This document shows, piece after piece, positions 9,895 through 18,729 of a stretch of 64,000 nucleotides of DNA. The notes beneath the pieces are model-generated. The model was not told where the DNA came from. It saw nothing but the letters and a program-made list of their open reading frames with translations, and ran no database searches. The position numbers were made by a program, and so were the translations under genes. This DNA is from Methanosphaera stadtmanae. GTDB lineage: Archaea; Methanobacteriota; Methanobacteria; Methanobacteriales; Methanobacteriaceae. The stretch spans positions 105,967 to 169,966 of the forward strand of contig SUTQ01000002.1 in NCBI GenBank assembly GCA_015062805.1, in the 5' to 3' direction. The number at the start of each line of letters is the position of its first letter. The first letter of the stretch is position 1.

Positions 9895-11094
9895 TTAATC
9901 CAATAAAATCATGGAAATTCCCCTGGCCATTGAAACGAATTCATTAGGGAGAATTACTCCATAATCTTGCATAAGATCTAGTAATTTAGTTAATGTTTCA
10001 TTTAATCCATGGGAACCTTCTGCAAAATATCTAAATAATAAATCACGGAAATCACGTTTTAAATTAGTTGTATTCATATCATATTTTAGAACGCCCATAT
10101 ACATGAACTGATGAATTAAACCATTTACATCTTTATCTGCAATTAACATTAGTAAATCACAAAGATCTTTTCTAAAATCATCATCAAGAATTCCTACAGA
10201 TCCCAGATCAATATAACATACAACGTTATCATCTAGAATTATTAGATTACCTGCATGCGGGTCTGCATGGAAAAAACCATCAATCAGAACTTGTTTCATG
10301 AAAGAATCAACAGCACGTTTTGCTAGGAGAGGTTTATCAAAGCTTTCATTATCGCTTTCATATACATCATGTAATGTTGTTCCATCAATAAACTCCATTG
10401 TAAGAACTTTTGATGTAGAATAATCTGAATAAGCAATTGGAATATGTATTGTTTCATCTTCAGAAAAATTCTTTTCAAAACGTTTCATATTTATTATTTC
10501 GTTAGTAAAATCAAGTTCGATGTTCATTGAATACTCAAATTCATCAATCATACCTGGCAAATTATATTTTCTAAATTCTTCGTTATGTTTATGAATTTTA
10601 GCTACAAAATGTTTCATAATAGCTATATCATATTCAAGGGTATCCGCAATGCCCTCTTTTTGAACTTTAACAGCTACTTTTTCACCAGATATTAATCTGG
10701 CTATATGAACTTGGGCGATTGACGCTGTTGCAAGACTTTTCTCTGAAAATTCAGAAAATAAATCATCAATATTGCCATTAAGTTCACTTTCAACTATTCT
10801 TTTAACTTCCTCATAACTGATGGGTGGATTATCATCCTGTAACTTTTCAAATTCTGTTGCAATTCGTTCTCCCACCATATCTGGTCTTGTACTTAATAGT
10901 TGACCTAATTTGATAAAACTAGTTCCCAATTCCTGAAACATTAATCTTAAATTTACTGGAAGATCGGGGTCTAATAAAATATTGTATTCTTCGTCTTTAG
11001 AGGGTAAAATCTTTTCTTTAAGTGTTCTAGTTAATAGTTTTCCAAAACCATATTTTCTAAACGCAGCATTTATTTCTCTTACGCGATTTTTCAT
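9895..11094 (-). CDS. ABC1/UbiB-family atypical kinase, C-terminally short
   Basis: The 399-residue protein contains the UbiB/ABC1 protein-kinase-like fold. Visible are the N-terminal KxGQ motif (TSFIKLGQLLSTRPDM, around residue 60), the Ala-rich loop and Lys (LATASIAQVHIA, then EKVAVKVQKEG), the catalytic HADPHAGNLI near residue 289, and the metal-binding IDLGSVG near 310. The family regulates lipid or quinone metabolism by ATP binding. Family members usually run to about 530-560 residues with one or two C-terminal membrane segments; this one stops right after the conserved MARGISMILLD, so about 150 residues are missing. The bases beyond the stop do not restore the tail in any frame I could see. 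It may be a functional short form or an early pseudogene. Confidence 0.85.
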   Translation of the reverse strand: MKNRVREINAAFRKYGFGKLLTRTLKEKILPSKDEEYNILLDPDLPVNLRLMFQELGTSFIKLGQLLSTRPDMVGERIATEFEKLQDDNPPISYEEVKRIVESELNGNIDDLFSEFSEKSLATASIAQVHIARLISGEKVAVKVQKEGIADTLEYDIAIMKHFVAKIHKHNEEFRKYNLPGMIDEFEYSMNIELDFTNEIINMKRFEKNFSEDETIHIPIAYSDYSTSKVLTMEFIDGTTLHDVYESDNESFDKPLLAKRAVDSFMKQVLIDGFFHADPHAGNLIILDDNVVCYIDLGSVGILDDDFRKDLCDLLMLIADKDVNGLIHQFMYMGVLKYDMNTTNLKRDFRDLLFRYFAEGSHGLNETLTKLLDLMQDYGVILPNEFVSMARGISMILLD

Positions 11095-11475
11095 TTTTTT
11101 TCCATTTTAATCACATGAAATTAGTTATATGATATTATTTAAACTTTAAAAAAAATTATTCTTGTTAAAACATTAAAAGATTCCATTTAATTGTTAATTT
11201 ATAACTATTTTATAATATTATCGGTTATACTTCTTTTATTTAGTTATATAAATGATAAATAACTATATTTTTAGTTCTTTGCTTAATTATTTGGTTATAA
11301 TCTTATTTAAACATAATTATACTTATTTCAATTAAAAACATATCTTTTTAGGATATAACTGAATTTAAAATATAGGAACAACTAATTTATTGAAAAAAAT
11401 ATTAGAAAAAAAAGTAATGAATGAATAAAAATTATTTTATTATTCAATTGTCCTGCTTTTATTATAAGTGTTTGT
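11095..11475. other. Spacer upstream of the UbiB-type gene
   Basis: This 381-base, very AT-rich region holds no gene I can support. It must contain the promoter of the minus-strand gene that starts at 11094; several TTTAAA/TTTATA-like TATA candidates are present and none stands out. It borders a gene relic on its right side. Confidence 0.4.
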
Positions 11476-11598
11476 TTAATCATCGTCTGTGAATTCCACT
11501 TTGAGTTCGTGTTTGCCCAGGTATTTTTCTATGATTTCAAGAATTATTGTTGCTGGAGTATCACCTACTGTGTCATTGAAGACTAATTTTCCGTGTAA
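11476..11598 (-). pseudogene. 40-codon coding relic (C-terminal remnant)
   Basis: Minus-strand codons from 11598 to a TAA at 11476-11478 read as 40 amino acids that look protein-like: LHGKLVFNDTVGDTPATI at the front, then EIIEKYLGKHELKVEF, ending TDDD. It has no ATG, GTG or TTG start and is preceded immediately by an in-frame TAA. Codon use (CTG, GGC, CTC, GAC, TTC) is richer in G+C than its neighbours. It begins five bases beyond the stop of cca, in a different frame. I read it as the 3' end of a decayed or imported gene and do not know the parent family. Confidence 0.45.
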
Positions 11599-11603
11599 TT
11601 ATA

Positions 11604-12974
11604 TTAACTATTTCTTCCAAGTTTATAATCCGGATGTATGTGCATGAAAATGTTTTCCAGGTCATTTATGTTTTCATTATTAATTATTATTTCAACAGGA
11701 TTTAATTCGTAGTTTTGGGTAATTTCATCTTTAATGTTTTTTCCTAATTTTAATATGCTTCTATTTTCCTCTTTAACAATATTTTCGACCATTTCTTGTA
11801 CAGATTTATATTTTCTTTCCGAAATTGCAATCCATTTGTTGTTTTTGATGTAAGCTTGAGGGTATTTTTCTTTAAAGTTAAAACCGTTTTCGTTATATTT
11901 AACTAGGGGACCATTGTGAATTTTTACATTGGATAATTTATCAACCTCATATTCCAAAATGATATGTGCTTTATTATCTGAATCAATATAATAATTGCTC
12001 TCGATAATATTAAAATCATACATTTCGGACACGCTGATAAATGAGTTCATTGTTTTAGTAATTTGTGGATAAATCACGTCATCAGGTAATTCAGGAACAT
12101 TAAATGATAGAACATAACATTTTGTTCCCCTTTTTTTGAATTCGTTAATCAATTCATCTTTATTAACAATAATTTTCCTATCTTTAAAGAAGTCTTTTGA
12201 AGGATTTTTTATAAAGTTACGGCAAGCTATGATGAATTCGGAAAATTTTTGCATACTTAATGCAGCTGCCACATTCCTATTTTTGTCAACAGGGTCAATG
12301 ACTATCAACGGATCTTTGTAATTGTTACTGGTACCATAATCTTCTAAATCTATTTTATAACGGTTATGCCATTTATTTGCAGCAGTTTCAATTACATTTT
12401 CGAAACTTTGATACTTTAATATTAATAATTCACAGAGATATCCTGAAAATCCATTAACTTTGGCATTTGCACCATAGGTATTGACAGAGGTCATAAATTT
12501 TTTTAGTAATAATACCTGATTTGCTTCTTCATCTGTCAGATGTTCTTGAACATAGTCAGTATGTAGGATTGTTCTATCTACTGCTGATTTTAGTTCACTG
12601 GCATCTTTAATGTTATAGCAAGGTACAAAATCAACTTCAAAGTCGTCAATAATTCCCGTAACATAGGGGTGGGAAGCATATCTTATTTCCTTTTTGCCGT
12701 TTACCTGTTCAATGCAATATTGTCCTAATTCAAGACCATATTCTTTTAATTTTTCTTCGGAATATGTTAAGGGAAATGTAATAAAAATGTCGATATCTGC
12801 TTTATCCATCAATGAAGTTTTCTTTGCCATTGAACCTACTAGTCTACAGTTTATTTCAATGTTTTTATCGTTGGCATAGTCTTTAATGATTTTCATTAAT
12901 TTATTGGAGAAATTCATGACTCTTTGTCGTTCTTCAACAGAAGGTTCTATTTCTTTCAATATTTCTTTGTAAAT
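11604..12974 (-). CDS. cca: CCA-adding enzyme (archaeal class I tRNA nucleotidyltransferase)
   Basis: The enzyme adds or repairs the 3' CCA of tRNA; the tRNA-Cys gene in this window does not encode CCA. The class I nucleotidyltransferase signature is visible as VGSMAKKT followed by DIDIFITFP, with a third carboxylate in VDFVPCYN. RGTKCYVLSFN and the C-terminal ferredoxin-like region follow, so length (about 456) is normal. Family N-termini begin a few residues before EILKEIEPS; the matching codons are ATT ATT TAC, directly after AGGTGAT at 12978-12984. I therefore place the start at ATT 12974. The alternative is a TTG at 13046, which would overlap cbiT by 23 bases and add 24 hydrophobic residues foreign to the family. 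Confidence 0.88.
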   Translation of the reverse strand: MYKEILKEIEPSVEERQRVMNFSNKLMKIIKDYANDKNIEINCRLVGSMAKKTSLMDKADIDIFITFPLTYSEEKLKEYGLELGQYCIEQVNGKKEIRYASHPYVTGIIDDFEVDFVPCYNIKDASELKSAVDRTILHTDYVQEHLTDEEANQVLLLKKFMTSVNTYGANAKVNGFSGYLCELLILKYQSFENVIETAANKWHNRYKIDLEDYGTSNNYKDPLIVIDPVDKNRNVAAALSMQKFSEFIIACRNFIKNPSKDFFKDRKIIVNKDELINEFKKRGTKCYVLSFNVPELPDDVIYPQITKTMNSFISVSEMYDFNIIESNYYIDSDNKAHIILEYEVDKLSNVKIHNGPLVKYNENGFNFKEKYPQAYIKNNKWIAISERKYKSVQEMVENIVKEENRSILKLGKNIKDEITQNYELNPVEIIINNENINDLENIFMHIHPDYKLGRNS

Positions 12975-12977
12975 AAT

Positions 12978-12984
12978 ATCACCT
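12978..12984 (-). promoter_or_regulatory. Ribosome-binding site implying an ATT start for cca
   Basis: AGGTGAT on the minus strand ends three bases before the second ATT codon, leaving four bases between GGTGA and that ATT. No ATG, GTG or TTG lies in frame at a usable distance downstream; the first ATG is 19 codons in, past conserved residues. Confidence 0.5.
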
Positions 12985-13023
12985 AAACAAAAATAGCTAA
13001 AAAAGGAGGGGAAGATAGAAAAA

Positions 13024-13599
13024 TTAGATTTTTTTAGCACTAACAATGGTTATAGGATTTAGTGCTTTCATCATTACTCCACGATCGAGTATTGTTCCAC
13101 GGGATACGTTTAATGAAACAACTTCCGGTTCGGCTCCTAAATCTTTAAGCATACGTACGGCATCAGTTGCTGTTTCTAAAACTATTGAAGTAATAATTAT
13201 TTTTCCACCTACTGGAAGTTTGAGATAACCAGTTTCAATAATATTTTCAATATTTCCGTTACTGCCCCCAATCATAAGTTTTGTGAAGTCTTCTATTTCA
13301 TCTAATGCGGCAAGTGCCTCATTTTCTATTAGTTCCACTTTATTTTGTAACCCAAATTTTTCTAAGTTGCAGCGTGTTGTTTGAATAGCCTCTGGGTTCA
13401 TATCAATACTGTATACTTTGCGTGCTCTTTTTGCAAACTCTAGAGTTAATCCACCCGTTCCACATCCAACATCTATTACAACATCTTCATCAGTTAAACT
13501 TGTTTTACTGATTACTAATGCTCTAATTTCTTCTTTTGTTGGGCCCGGTACTTTTTCTGTTTTAATAAACTCGTCATCTGGTGTTATGTCGAAATACAT
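13024..13599 (-). CDS. cbiT: Cobalt-precorrin-6B C15-methyltransferase (decarboxylating) CbiT
   Basis: This 191-residue SAM-dependent methyltransferase methylates C15 and decarboxylates the C12 acetate in anaerobic corrin synthesis. The class I motif I reads DVGCGTGGLTLEFA (about residue 43), motif II is YSIDMNPEAI, and IGGSNGNIENII is the CbiT-type loop near 110. The N-terminal FIKTEKVPGPTKEEIRAL is typical of CbiT and distinguishes it from generic methyltransferases. Length is normal for the stand-alone form, without a CbiE fusion. It is upstream of cca on the same strand; cbiD lies 11 kb away, so the corrin genes are scattered. Confidence 0.92.
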   Translation of the reverse strand: MYFDITPDDEFIKTEKVPGPTKEEIRALVISKTSLTDEDVVIDVGCGTGGLTLEFAKRARKVYSIDMNPEAIQTTRCNLEKFGLQNKVELIENEALAALDEIEDFTKLMIGGSNGNIENIIETGYLKLPVGGKIIITSIVLETATDAVRMLKDLGAEPEVVSLNVSRGTILDRGVMMKALNPITIVSAKKI

Positions 13600-13637
13600 T
13601 TTAAAGTCTCCAATTTTTTTTTAACTGATAATTATTA

Positions 13638-14192
13638 TTATTGTTTCCATTTAGTAAATAAGTTATTATCGATATTCATAATGTCTAATATTTTTCCAAC
13701 AATAAAATTTATTTGATCATCTAATGTTTGAGGTTTGTGATAAAATCCGGGCATAGCAGGTAAAATTATAGCACCTTCTCTGCTGATATTGGCCATATTT
13801 TCTAAATGTACTGTTCTTAAAGGAGTTTCTCTAGGAACAATTATTAATTGTCTTCTTTCTTTTAAAGTTACATCAGCAACTCTAGAAATAACATTATCCC
13901 CATAACCATTGCTTATCGCAGATAAAGTTTTCATGCTGCATGGAATAATTACTGAGGCATCAAATTTAAATGATCCACTATTGACTATAGCATTTAAATC
14001 ATTTTCATCATAAACAAATGTAGCAATTTTTTCAACATCGGTTATTGAATAATTTGTTTCATATTCCATGATGTCTTTTGCTATTGATGAAATTATTAAG
14101 TGTGTTTCAACATTATTTTTTTGAAGTTCTTCAAGCAATCGAATTCCCAATATGACTCCACTTGCACCACTAATTCCTACAATTACTCTCAT
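13638..14192 (-). CDS. ubiX: UbiX-family flavin prenyltransferase
   Basis: This enzyme attaches a dimethylallyl group to FMN to make prenylated FMN for UbiD-type decarboxylases. The N-terminal MRVIVGISGASGVILGIRLL is the family signature, and the conserved Ser/Glu region MKTLSAISNGYGDNVISRVAD and RETPLRTVHLENM follow, then PAMPGFYHKP near 160. I start at 14192, where a GAGG site lies just upstream; an ATG 51 bases earlier would add a 17-residue tail that overlaps the upstream gene. It lies 11 bases downstream of the ThpR gene, so the two are probably co-transcribed. No UbiD gene is in the window. Confidence 0.93.
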   Translation of the reverse strand: MRVIVGISGASGVILGIRLLEELQKNNVETHLIISSIAKDIMEYETNYSITDVEKIATFVYDENDLNAIVNSGSFKFDASVIIPCSMKTLSAISNGYGDNVISRVADVTLKERRQLIIVPRETPLRTVHLENMANISREGAIILPAMPGFYHKPQTLDDQINFIVGKILDIMNIDNNLFTKWKQ

Positions 14193-14202
14193 ATTTTTTT
14201 CC

Positions 14203-14757
14203 TCATAAATTAAATTCTTTAATGTTTTTATAAATAGGTCCATTAGGTGTTAATTTACTGGATTTAAGATAAATCTTTTTAACTTCCATTTTGCCGTGAT
14301 ATTTTTTATTAAGCTTTTTCAATGTTTGGGTAAGTTTTTCTTTGTCAGAAATGCTTTTTACTCGCCCAATAGTAATGTGAGGAACATAATTTTTTTCCTT
14401 TTTAAATCCAATTTTATTGAATTTTTTATCCAGTTCTTCAATTAATTCGACTGTTGTATTGTTTTTATCCTTTATTCCAGTCCAAATTACTCGAGGATTA
14501 TAAATATTGGGGAATGCACCTATATTAACTACTTTTATAGTATATGTTTCTTTATCTTTAATGCTTTGGTTAACGATATCCGTAATTTGTTCAATTCGAG
14601 TATTATCTATTTCACCAAAGAACTTTAAAGTTAAGTGAATATTCTCTACTTCAACAAATTTAATATTTGAAGATTCACTATCCTCAATAATTTCCTGTGA
14701 TTCTTCTATTTTATTTTTAATGTAAGGTTCAATTTCGATAGCTAAAAATGTACGCAT
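14203..14757 (-). CDS. thpR: RNA 2',3'-cyclic phosphodiesterase (2H family, ThpR/LigT)
   Basis: The 184-residue 2H phosphoesterase has the two diagnostic H-x-T motifs, HLTLKFFGE near residue 43 and HITIGRV near 130, spaced as in bacterial ThpR and archaeal LigT-like enzymes. It starts MRTFLAIEIEP, the classic N-terminus. The family opens 2',3'-cyclic phosphates and can act on tRNA halves. In many archaea it sits next to the CCA-adding enzyme; here cca is two genes downstream on the same strand, which supports a tRNA-repair setting. The stop is 11 bases from the ubiX start. Confidence 0.93.
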   Translation of the reverse strand: MRTFLAIEIEPYIKNKIEESQEIIEDSESSNIKFVEVENIHLTLKFFGEIDNTRIEQITDIVNQSIKDKETYTIKVVNIGAFPNIYNPRVIWTGIKDKNNTTVELIEELDKKFNKIGFKKEKNYVPHITIGRVKSISDKEKLTQTLKKLNKKYHGKMEVKKIYLKSSKLTPNGPIYKNIKEFNL

Positions 14758-14847
14758 ATGAACTCCTCATTATTCGTATTTTAAAAAAAAGAGTTGATAT
14801 TGATAATAGTTATCAATATAATAATAATACAATGGTAGTCAAATAAA

Positions 14848-15927
14848 TCATTTTTCAATAATTTGTTCTTCTATTGCCATTCCAAAGTGTCTTGCACCAT
14901 CAGTAAAGTAAGCTAGTACTTTGTCTCCCACTTTTAAATCTGATACTGAAATAGGTTCTCCTTTTTCAGTAACTAATCTGATGGTTTCAGCATTTTGAAC
15001 TAATGTTTTTATTTTTTGTCCATTGTTTTCGGCTTCAATAACTAATAAAGGTCTTCTTTCTATTTTAGAACGTCCAATAATGGCAGTTTTAGCTTCACCT
15101 TTGGTATTGATTGTTATGACTTCATCTCCTGCTTCTAATTCTGAGAGATATCTTGTTTTGTTACCTGGGGTCATAACATATGCATGAACTGCTCCGGCAT
15201 TTACTCTAAATGGGCGGGAAGCAACGTATTCACTTTCTAAGGATTCGCTATGTACCATGAATAATCCTGAAGCAAATGATCCTATTAGCATTCCTTCTCC
15301 GACTTCCATAATGGAACAGGTATCTACACAGACCCTGTCACCTAAACCGACACTTTCAACTTTTGTAACGGTAGCTTCTTTAAGTTCATAGATTTCTTTA
15401 GAAGTTTTTTCAATCAGACTTCCCAGTTTTCTGATTTCATTTCCGTCATTTGAAGACAATAAGACACCATCCGAACCATGTTCCATTGTTTCTAAAGCCA
15501 ATTTCGCTTCTTCATAATTAGGTACATCAACCATTATTTTGGAGGTACGTTCTTGGAGACTTGCTATGATGTTTTCTAGTGGTATAACTTTCCAATTTTT
15601 ACCTTTTAAAATCACGTAATCTGCAACAGTTCCTAATTTTGAAACTAATAATTCATCTTCTTTGTTGTTAATTTCGATATAAACTGCAACTTCTTTTCCA
15701 CTTTCTTTAGCTTCTTTAACATCTTCTATGGAAATTTGTTCCTCATTTTCCAGTAATAGTATGTCAGAATCTGTTTTGTTGGATACTATTTTCACATTAC
15801 CCAATTCTTTAATACTTTCAGAATTGTCAAAATCCATTATGTATTCAATTCCAGATTCTAAAGAACTTACTATTGCATCTTTACGGTCATTCCAGGTACC
15901 TGTTGGTCTTACCCATGCAAATTTCAT
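14848..15927 (-). CDS. 3-dehydroquinate synthase II (AroB')
   Basis: The 359-residue enzyme catalyses NAD-dependent deamination and cyclisation of 2-amino-3,7-dideoxy-D-threo-hept-6-ulosonate to 3-dehydroquinate, the second step of the archaeal replacement for DAHP-based aromatic synthesis. The start MKFAWVRPTGTWNDRKDAI and the blocks VGLGDRVCVDTCSIMEVGEGML, SRPFRVNAGAVHAYV and ARHFGM are typical of the MJ1249-like family (DUF/PF01959). Length is normal. It lies 14 bases downstream of the AroA' gene, its direct pathway partner. Confidence 0.95.
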   Translation of the reverse strand: MKFAWVRPTGTWNDRKDAIVSSLESGIEYIMDFDNSESIKELGNVKIVSNKTDSDILLLENEEQISIEDVKEAKESGKEVAVYIEINNKEDELLVSKLGTVADYVILKGKNWKVIPLENIIASLQERTSKIMVDVPNYEEAKLALETMEHGSDGVLLSSNDGNEIRKLGSLIEKTSKEIYELKEATVTKVESVGLGDRVCVDTCSIMEVGEGMLIGSFASGLFMVHSESLESEYVASRPFRVNAGAVHAYVMTPGNKTRYLSELEAGDEVITINTKGEAKTAIIGRSKIERRPLLVIEAENNGQKIKTLVQNAETIRLVTEKGEPISVSDLKVGDKVLAYFTDGARHFGMAIEEQIIEK

Positions 15928-15941
15928 ATCTATTGACTTCC

Positions 15942-16736
15942 TTATTCGTTTATTATTTTTAAAGCTTCATCAGGACTCATTCTATTATGAACGATTTCAA
16001 CTAAAGCTTTGGTCATTTTGGTAGGATTTTTTGCTTGGAAAACATTTCTTCCAATAGCAATTCCAGCACCACCTACTTCAATTGCATCGTACACCATTTC
16101 TAACAATTGTTTATCGGTTTCTACTTTAGGTCCACCAGCAATTATTACAGGAACAGGACAACCATCAACAACTTCTTTGAATGTATCTGGATCACCAGTA
16201 TAGTTGGTTTTTACAATATCTGCACCTAATTCTGCACCTACTCTTGCAGCTAGTTTAACTACTTCTGGGTCATGTTCGTTTTCAATTTTAGGCCCTCTTG
16301 GGTACATCATTGCTAAAAGAGGCATTCCCCATTTGTCACATTCTTCTGCGATTCTACCAGTACTTTTTAACATTTCTGGTTCTTTTTCTGAACCGATGTT
16401 TATGTGTACACTTACAGCATCTGCACCTAGTTGTAGGGCTTTTTCCACACTTGTGACTTGAACTTTGTGGTAAGGGTCAACACTTAAGTCAGTACTTGCA
16501 GATAAATGTAAAATTAACCCTATATCTTTTCCGTATCCACGGTGACCATTTTTTACCATACCTTTATGCATTAAAACTGCATTTGCTCCACCACTTGCGA
16601 CAGAATCAATTGTTTCAGTCATATTTATTAATCCTGGAATTGGTCCTCCAGAAATTCCATGGTCCATTGGAGCTATTACACATTTTCCAGTTTTACGGTT
16701 AATAATTCTTTCAATTCTAATTTTTTTTCCTATCAT
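15942..16736 (-). CDS. 2-amino-3,7-dideoxy-D-threo-hept-6-ulosonate synthase (AroA')
   Basis: This 264-residue class I aldolase condenses a ketose phosphate (6-deoxy-5-ketofructose 1-phosphate) with L-aspartate semialdehyde, the first step of archaeal aromatic synthesis (MJ0400 type). Motifs include [18 protein letters not shown] near residue 20, the Schiff-base Lys in GADIVKTNY near residue 178, and PVIIAGGPK near 200. Generic annotation often calls it fructose-bisphosphate aldolase; the partner AroB' 14 bases downstream decides for the aromatic role. Aspartate semialdehyde is made by Asd, also in this window. Confidence 0.94.
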   Translation of the reverse strand: MIGKKIRIERIINRKTGKCVIAPMDHGISGGPIPGLINMTETIDSVASGGANAVLMHKGMVKNGHRGYGKDIGLILHLSASTDLSVDPYHKVQVTSVEKALQLGADAVSVHINIGSEKEPEMLKSTGRIAEECDKWGMPLLAMMYPRGPKIENEHDPEVVKLAARVGAELGADIVKTNYTGDPDTFKEVVDGCPVPVIIAGGPKVETDKQLLEMVYDAIEVGGAGIAIGRNVFQAKNPTKMTKALVEIVHNRMSPDEALKIINE

Positions 16737-16909
16737 TGTATCACGTTCTAATTATTGAAATGAATCTATCATAATTATATTATTATCTATATTCTTTTTT
16801 CTTTAAACATTTTTTTTTAATTTTAAATTTCATTGGGAAATATGGATATTATATTAGTGGATATATCTATTTTTACTCAAATCTTTTTTTTAGACTATAA
16901 ACTAACCTT

Positions 16910-17437
16910 TTATAATTTTTTTGACCATAATTTTAGTTCTTTTAAATTATTTGGAACAATATTGTCTGCTGATGAATCTAGATATCCATAATCAGATTTA
17001 ATTTTTTCATTTGTGGTTGATGAATTGATGAAATCAATTAATCCTCTGTTTCTAATTAAACTTACTCTAGGTTTTAAGATAGAAGACCAAATGAAGAATA
17101 CTTTAAAAACTGTGTCTGGATGGTATCCACCACCCAAATCAACACATAAGACATCTATTTTTTCACATTTATTAACAAAGTCATATAATACTTCTTCATT
17201 TCTCACATCCACATTAAAAAATTGGATGTTGTTATATTCAATTCCCAGGTTGCTCATGGCTTCAAAACTTTCAGGACTATTATCAAAGGCATAAACAATT
17301 CCATCCTGATTTAATTTGGATATTATCTTAGTTGAAGTACCAATATGGCATCCTATTTCAACAACATTGTCAAATGTTTTAATATTGTTTATCATATCCT
17401 CCTGGTATTTTCGTCTATCGTAACTAATATGAATCAT
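16910..17437 (-). CDS. Class I SAM-dependent methyltransferase, substrate unknown
   Basis: The 175-residue protein has a Rossmann-type methyltransferase core: motif I VVEIGCHIGTSTKII (about residue 24), the acidic strand end VYAFDNSPE near 50, and VLCVDLGGG (motif IV region) near 95. It has no substrate-specific domain. Its ATG overlaps the 3' end of the flavoprotein gene by 14 bases, so the two are coupled. A stretch of 172 AT-rich bases separates it from AroA' downstream. No precise function is claimed. Confidence 0.72.
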   Translation of the reverse strand: MIHISYDRRKYQEDMINNIKTFDNVVEIGCHIGTSTKIISKLNQDGIVYAFDNSPESFEAMSNLGIEYNNIQFFNVDVRNEEVLYDFVNKCEKIDVLCVDLGGGYHPDTVFKVFFIWSSILKPRVSLIRNRGLIDFINSSTTNEKIKSDYGYLDSSADNIVPNNLKELKLWSKKL

Positions 17438-18671
17438 TTAAAATTCGCTCCAGGATAGTTTTTGATGCTAATACTCCAGTTGAATAAGCTTGTTGCAAGT
17501 TGTATCCTCCACTAATTCCACATCCTTCGATAAGTTCTCCAACTATAAAAAGATTTTCAACAAGTTTGGATTCAAATGTATTTGGATCTATTTCATTTCG
17601 TTTAACACCGCTATTTGTAACAAAGGCTTCCTTTTCCAAGACTTCTGAAACATTTAATGTTAATCTTTTAAGGGAATCTCTGATTTTTATTCTTTCTTTT
17701 TTGTTGATTTGATTAAGAATCTTTGTTGAATCAATATTTAGATAATTGAGGTATTCATTTGCCATTCTTTTTGGTAAATAGTTATGTAAATATGTTTTGA
17801 TAGTTTTATTACTGTTTTTAGAAAAGTCTTCTTGTAATTTATTATCAAGTTCTTCATAAGAGTAATGTTCACAAAAATCAAGATTTATTATAACACTTTG
17901 ATTTTTTCTTAAATATTTTTCAATTTCCATACTGTTATTCAATATTACAGGACCACTAATTCCGTTGTGTGTGAATATGATGGAGCCATTATCTTTTACA
18001 ATGGATTTTTTATTGGATTTGATTTCTAATTTTACTTCAATATCTATTCCTTGTAGGTTGTTTATCCATGTTTCTTTAATTTTAATTGGAGATAATCCAC
18101 CCATCTGTTTTGTAATGGTATGTCCAAATTCTTCAACGAATTTATATCCATCACCTGTAGATCCAGTTTGGGGATATGTATTTCCACCAGTAGCTATTAT
18201 TACAAATTTGGATTTATACGTTCTTGAATCATTAGTTTTAACAATGAATAAATCGTTTTTCTTCTTCAAATATTTTACATTAACGTTTAATTCATATTTT
18301 GTGGCTCTATTGTTTAAAATTTTTGTAAAAGTTTTCTGTACAGTTGAAGCTTTGTCTGATACTGGAAATACGCGTTCATTTTCTTCAACTTTTGTTTTAC
18401 AATCATTTTTTTCAAGTAAATTTATTATGTCTTTATTGAAGAAATTTGAAAAAGCGGTTCTGTAAAAATTTCCTCCGTTGTAAAAACTTTTCACATAGTT
18501 TTCTAGGGTGTTATTGTTGGTAATGTTACATCTGCCACCACCGGTAATAAGAATTTTTTTTCCTAAAATATCGTTTTTTTCCAACAAAATACTTTTTTTA
18601 TCATCCAGGTGAATTGCAGATAATAATCCACTACTTCCTCCACCTATAATTATGGTATTGTAAACAGTCAT
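17424..18671 (-). CDS. HI0933/YhiN-family FAD-dependent oxidoreductase
   Basis: The 415-residue flavoprotein starts with a dinucleotide-binding motif (IIIGGGSSGLLSAI), followed by the family signature KKILITGGGRCNITN near residue 44 and IIATGGNTYPQTGSTGDGY near 160. The C-terminal FAD-binding block is FIVGELIEGCGISGGYNLQQA near 385. This is the YhiN/HI0933 (aminoacetone oxidase-like) family; the physiological substrate is unknown. It is translationally coupled to the downstream methyltransferase. It lies 58 bases below the AIP synthase gene. Confidence 0.88.
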   Translation of the reverse strand: MTVYNTIIIGGGSSGLLSAIHLDDKKSILLEKNDILGKKILITGGGRCNITNNNTLENYVKSFYNGGNFYRTAFSNFFNKDIINLLEKNDCKTKVEENERVFPVSDKASTVQKTFTKILNNRATKYELNVNVKYLKKKNDLFIVKTNDSRTYKSKFVIIATGGNTYPQTGSTGDGYKFVEEFGHTITKQMGGLSPIKIKETWINNLQGIDIEVKLEIKSNKKSIVKDNGSIIFTHNGISGPVILNNSMEIEKYLRKNQSVIINLDFCEHYSYEELDNKLQEDFSKNSNKTIKTYLHNYLPKRMANEYLNYLNIDSTKILNQINKKERIKIRDSLKRLTLNVSEVLEKEAFVTNSGVKRNEIDPNTFESKLVENLFIVGELIEGCGISGGYNLQQAYSTGVLASKTILERILNDSY

Positions 18672-18729
18672 TTTATCATCCTAATTAAAAAATAGAAAGA
18701 GTTATTCAGGTAAAGAATATTTAGGGGGG

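Noticed and set aside
11476..11604. Joining the 40-codon relic to the end of the CCA-adding enzyme through a frameshift.
   Set aside because: The enzyme is already at normal family length and its known C-terminus does not resemble the relic.
17965..18465. A 166-codon frame on the plus strand opposite the HI0933-family flavoprotein.
   Set aside because: No RBS and no recognisable motif, whereas the flavoprotein is a clear family member.
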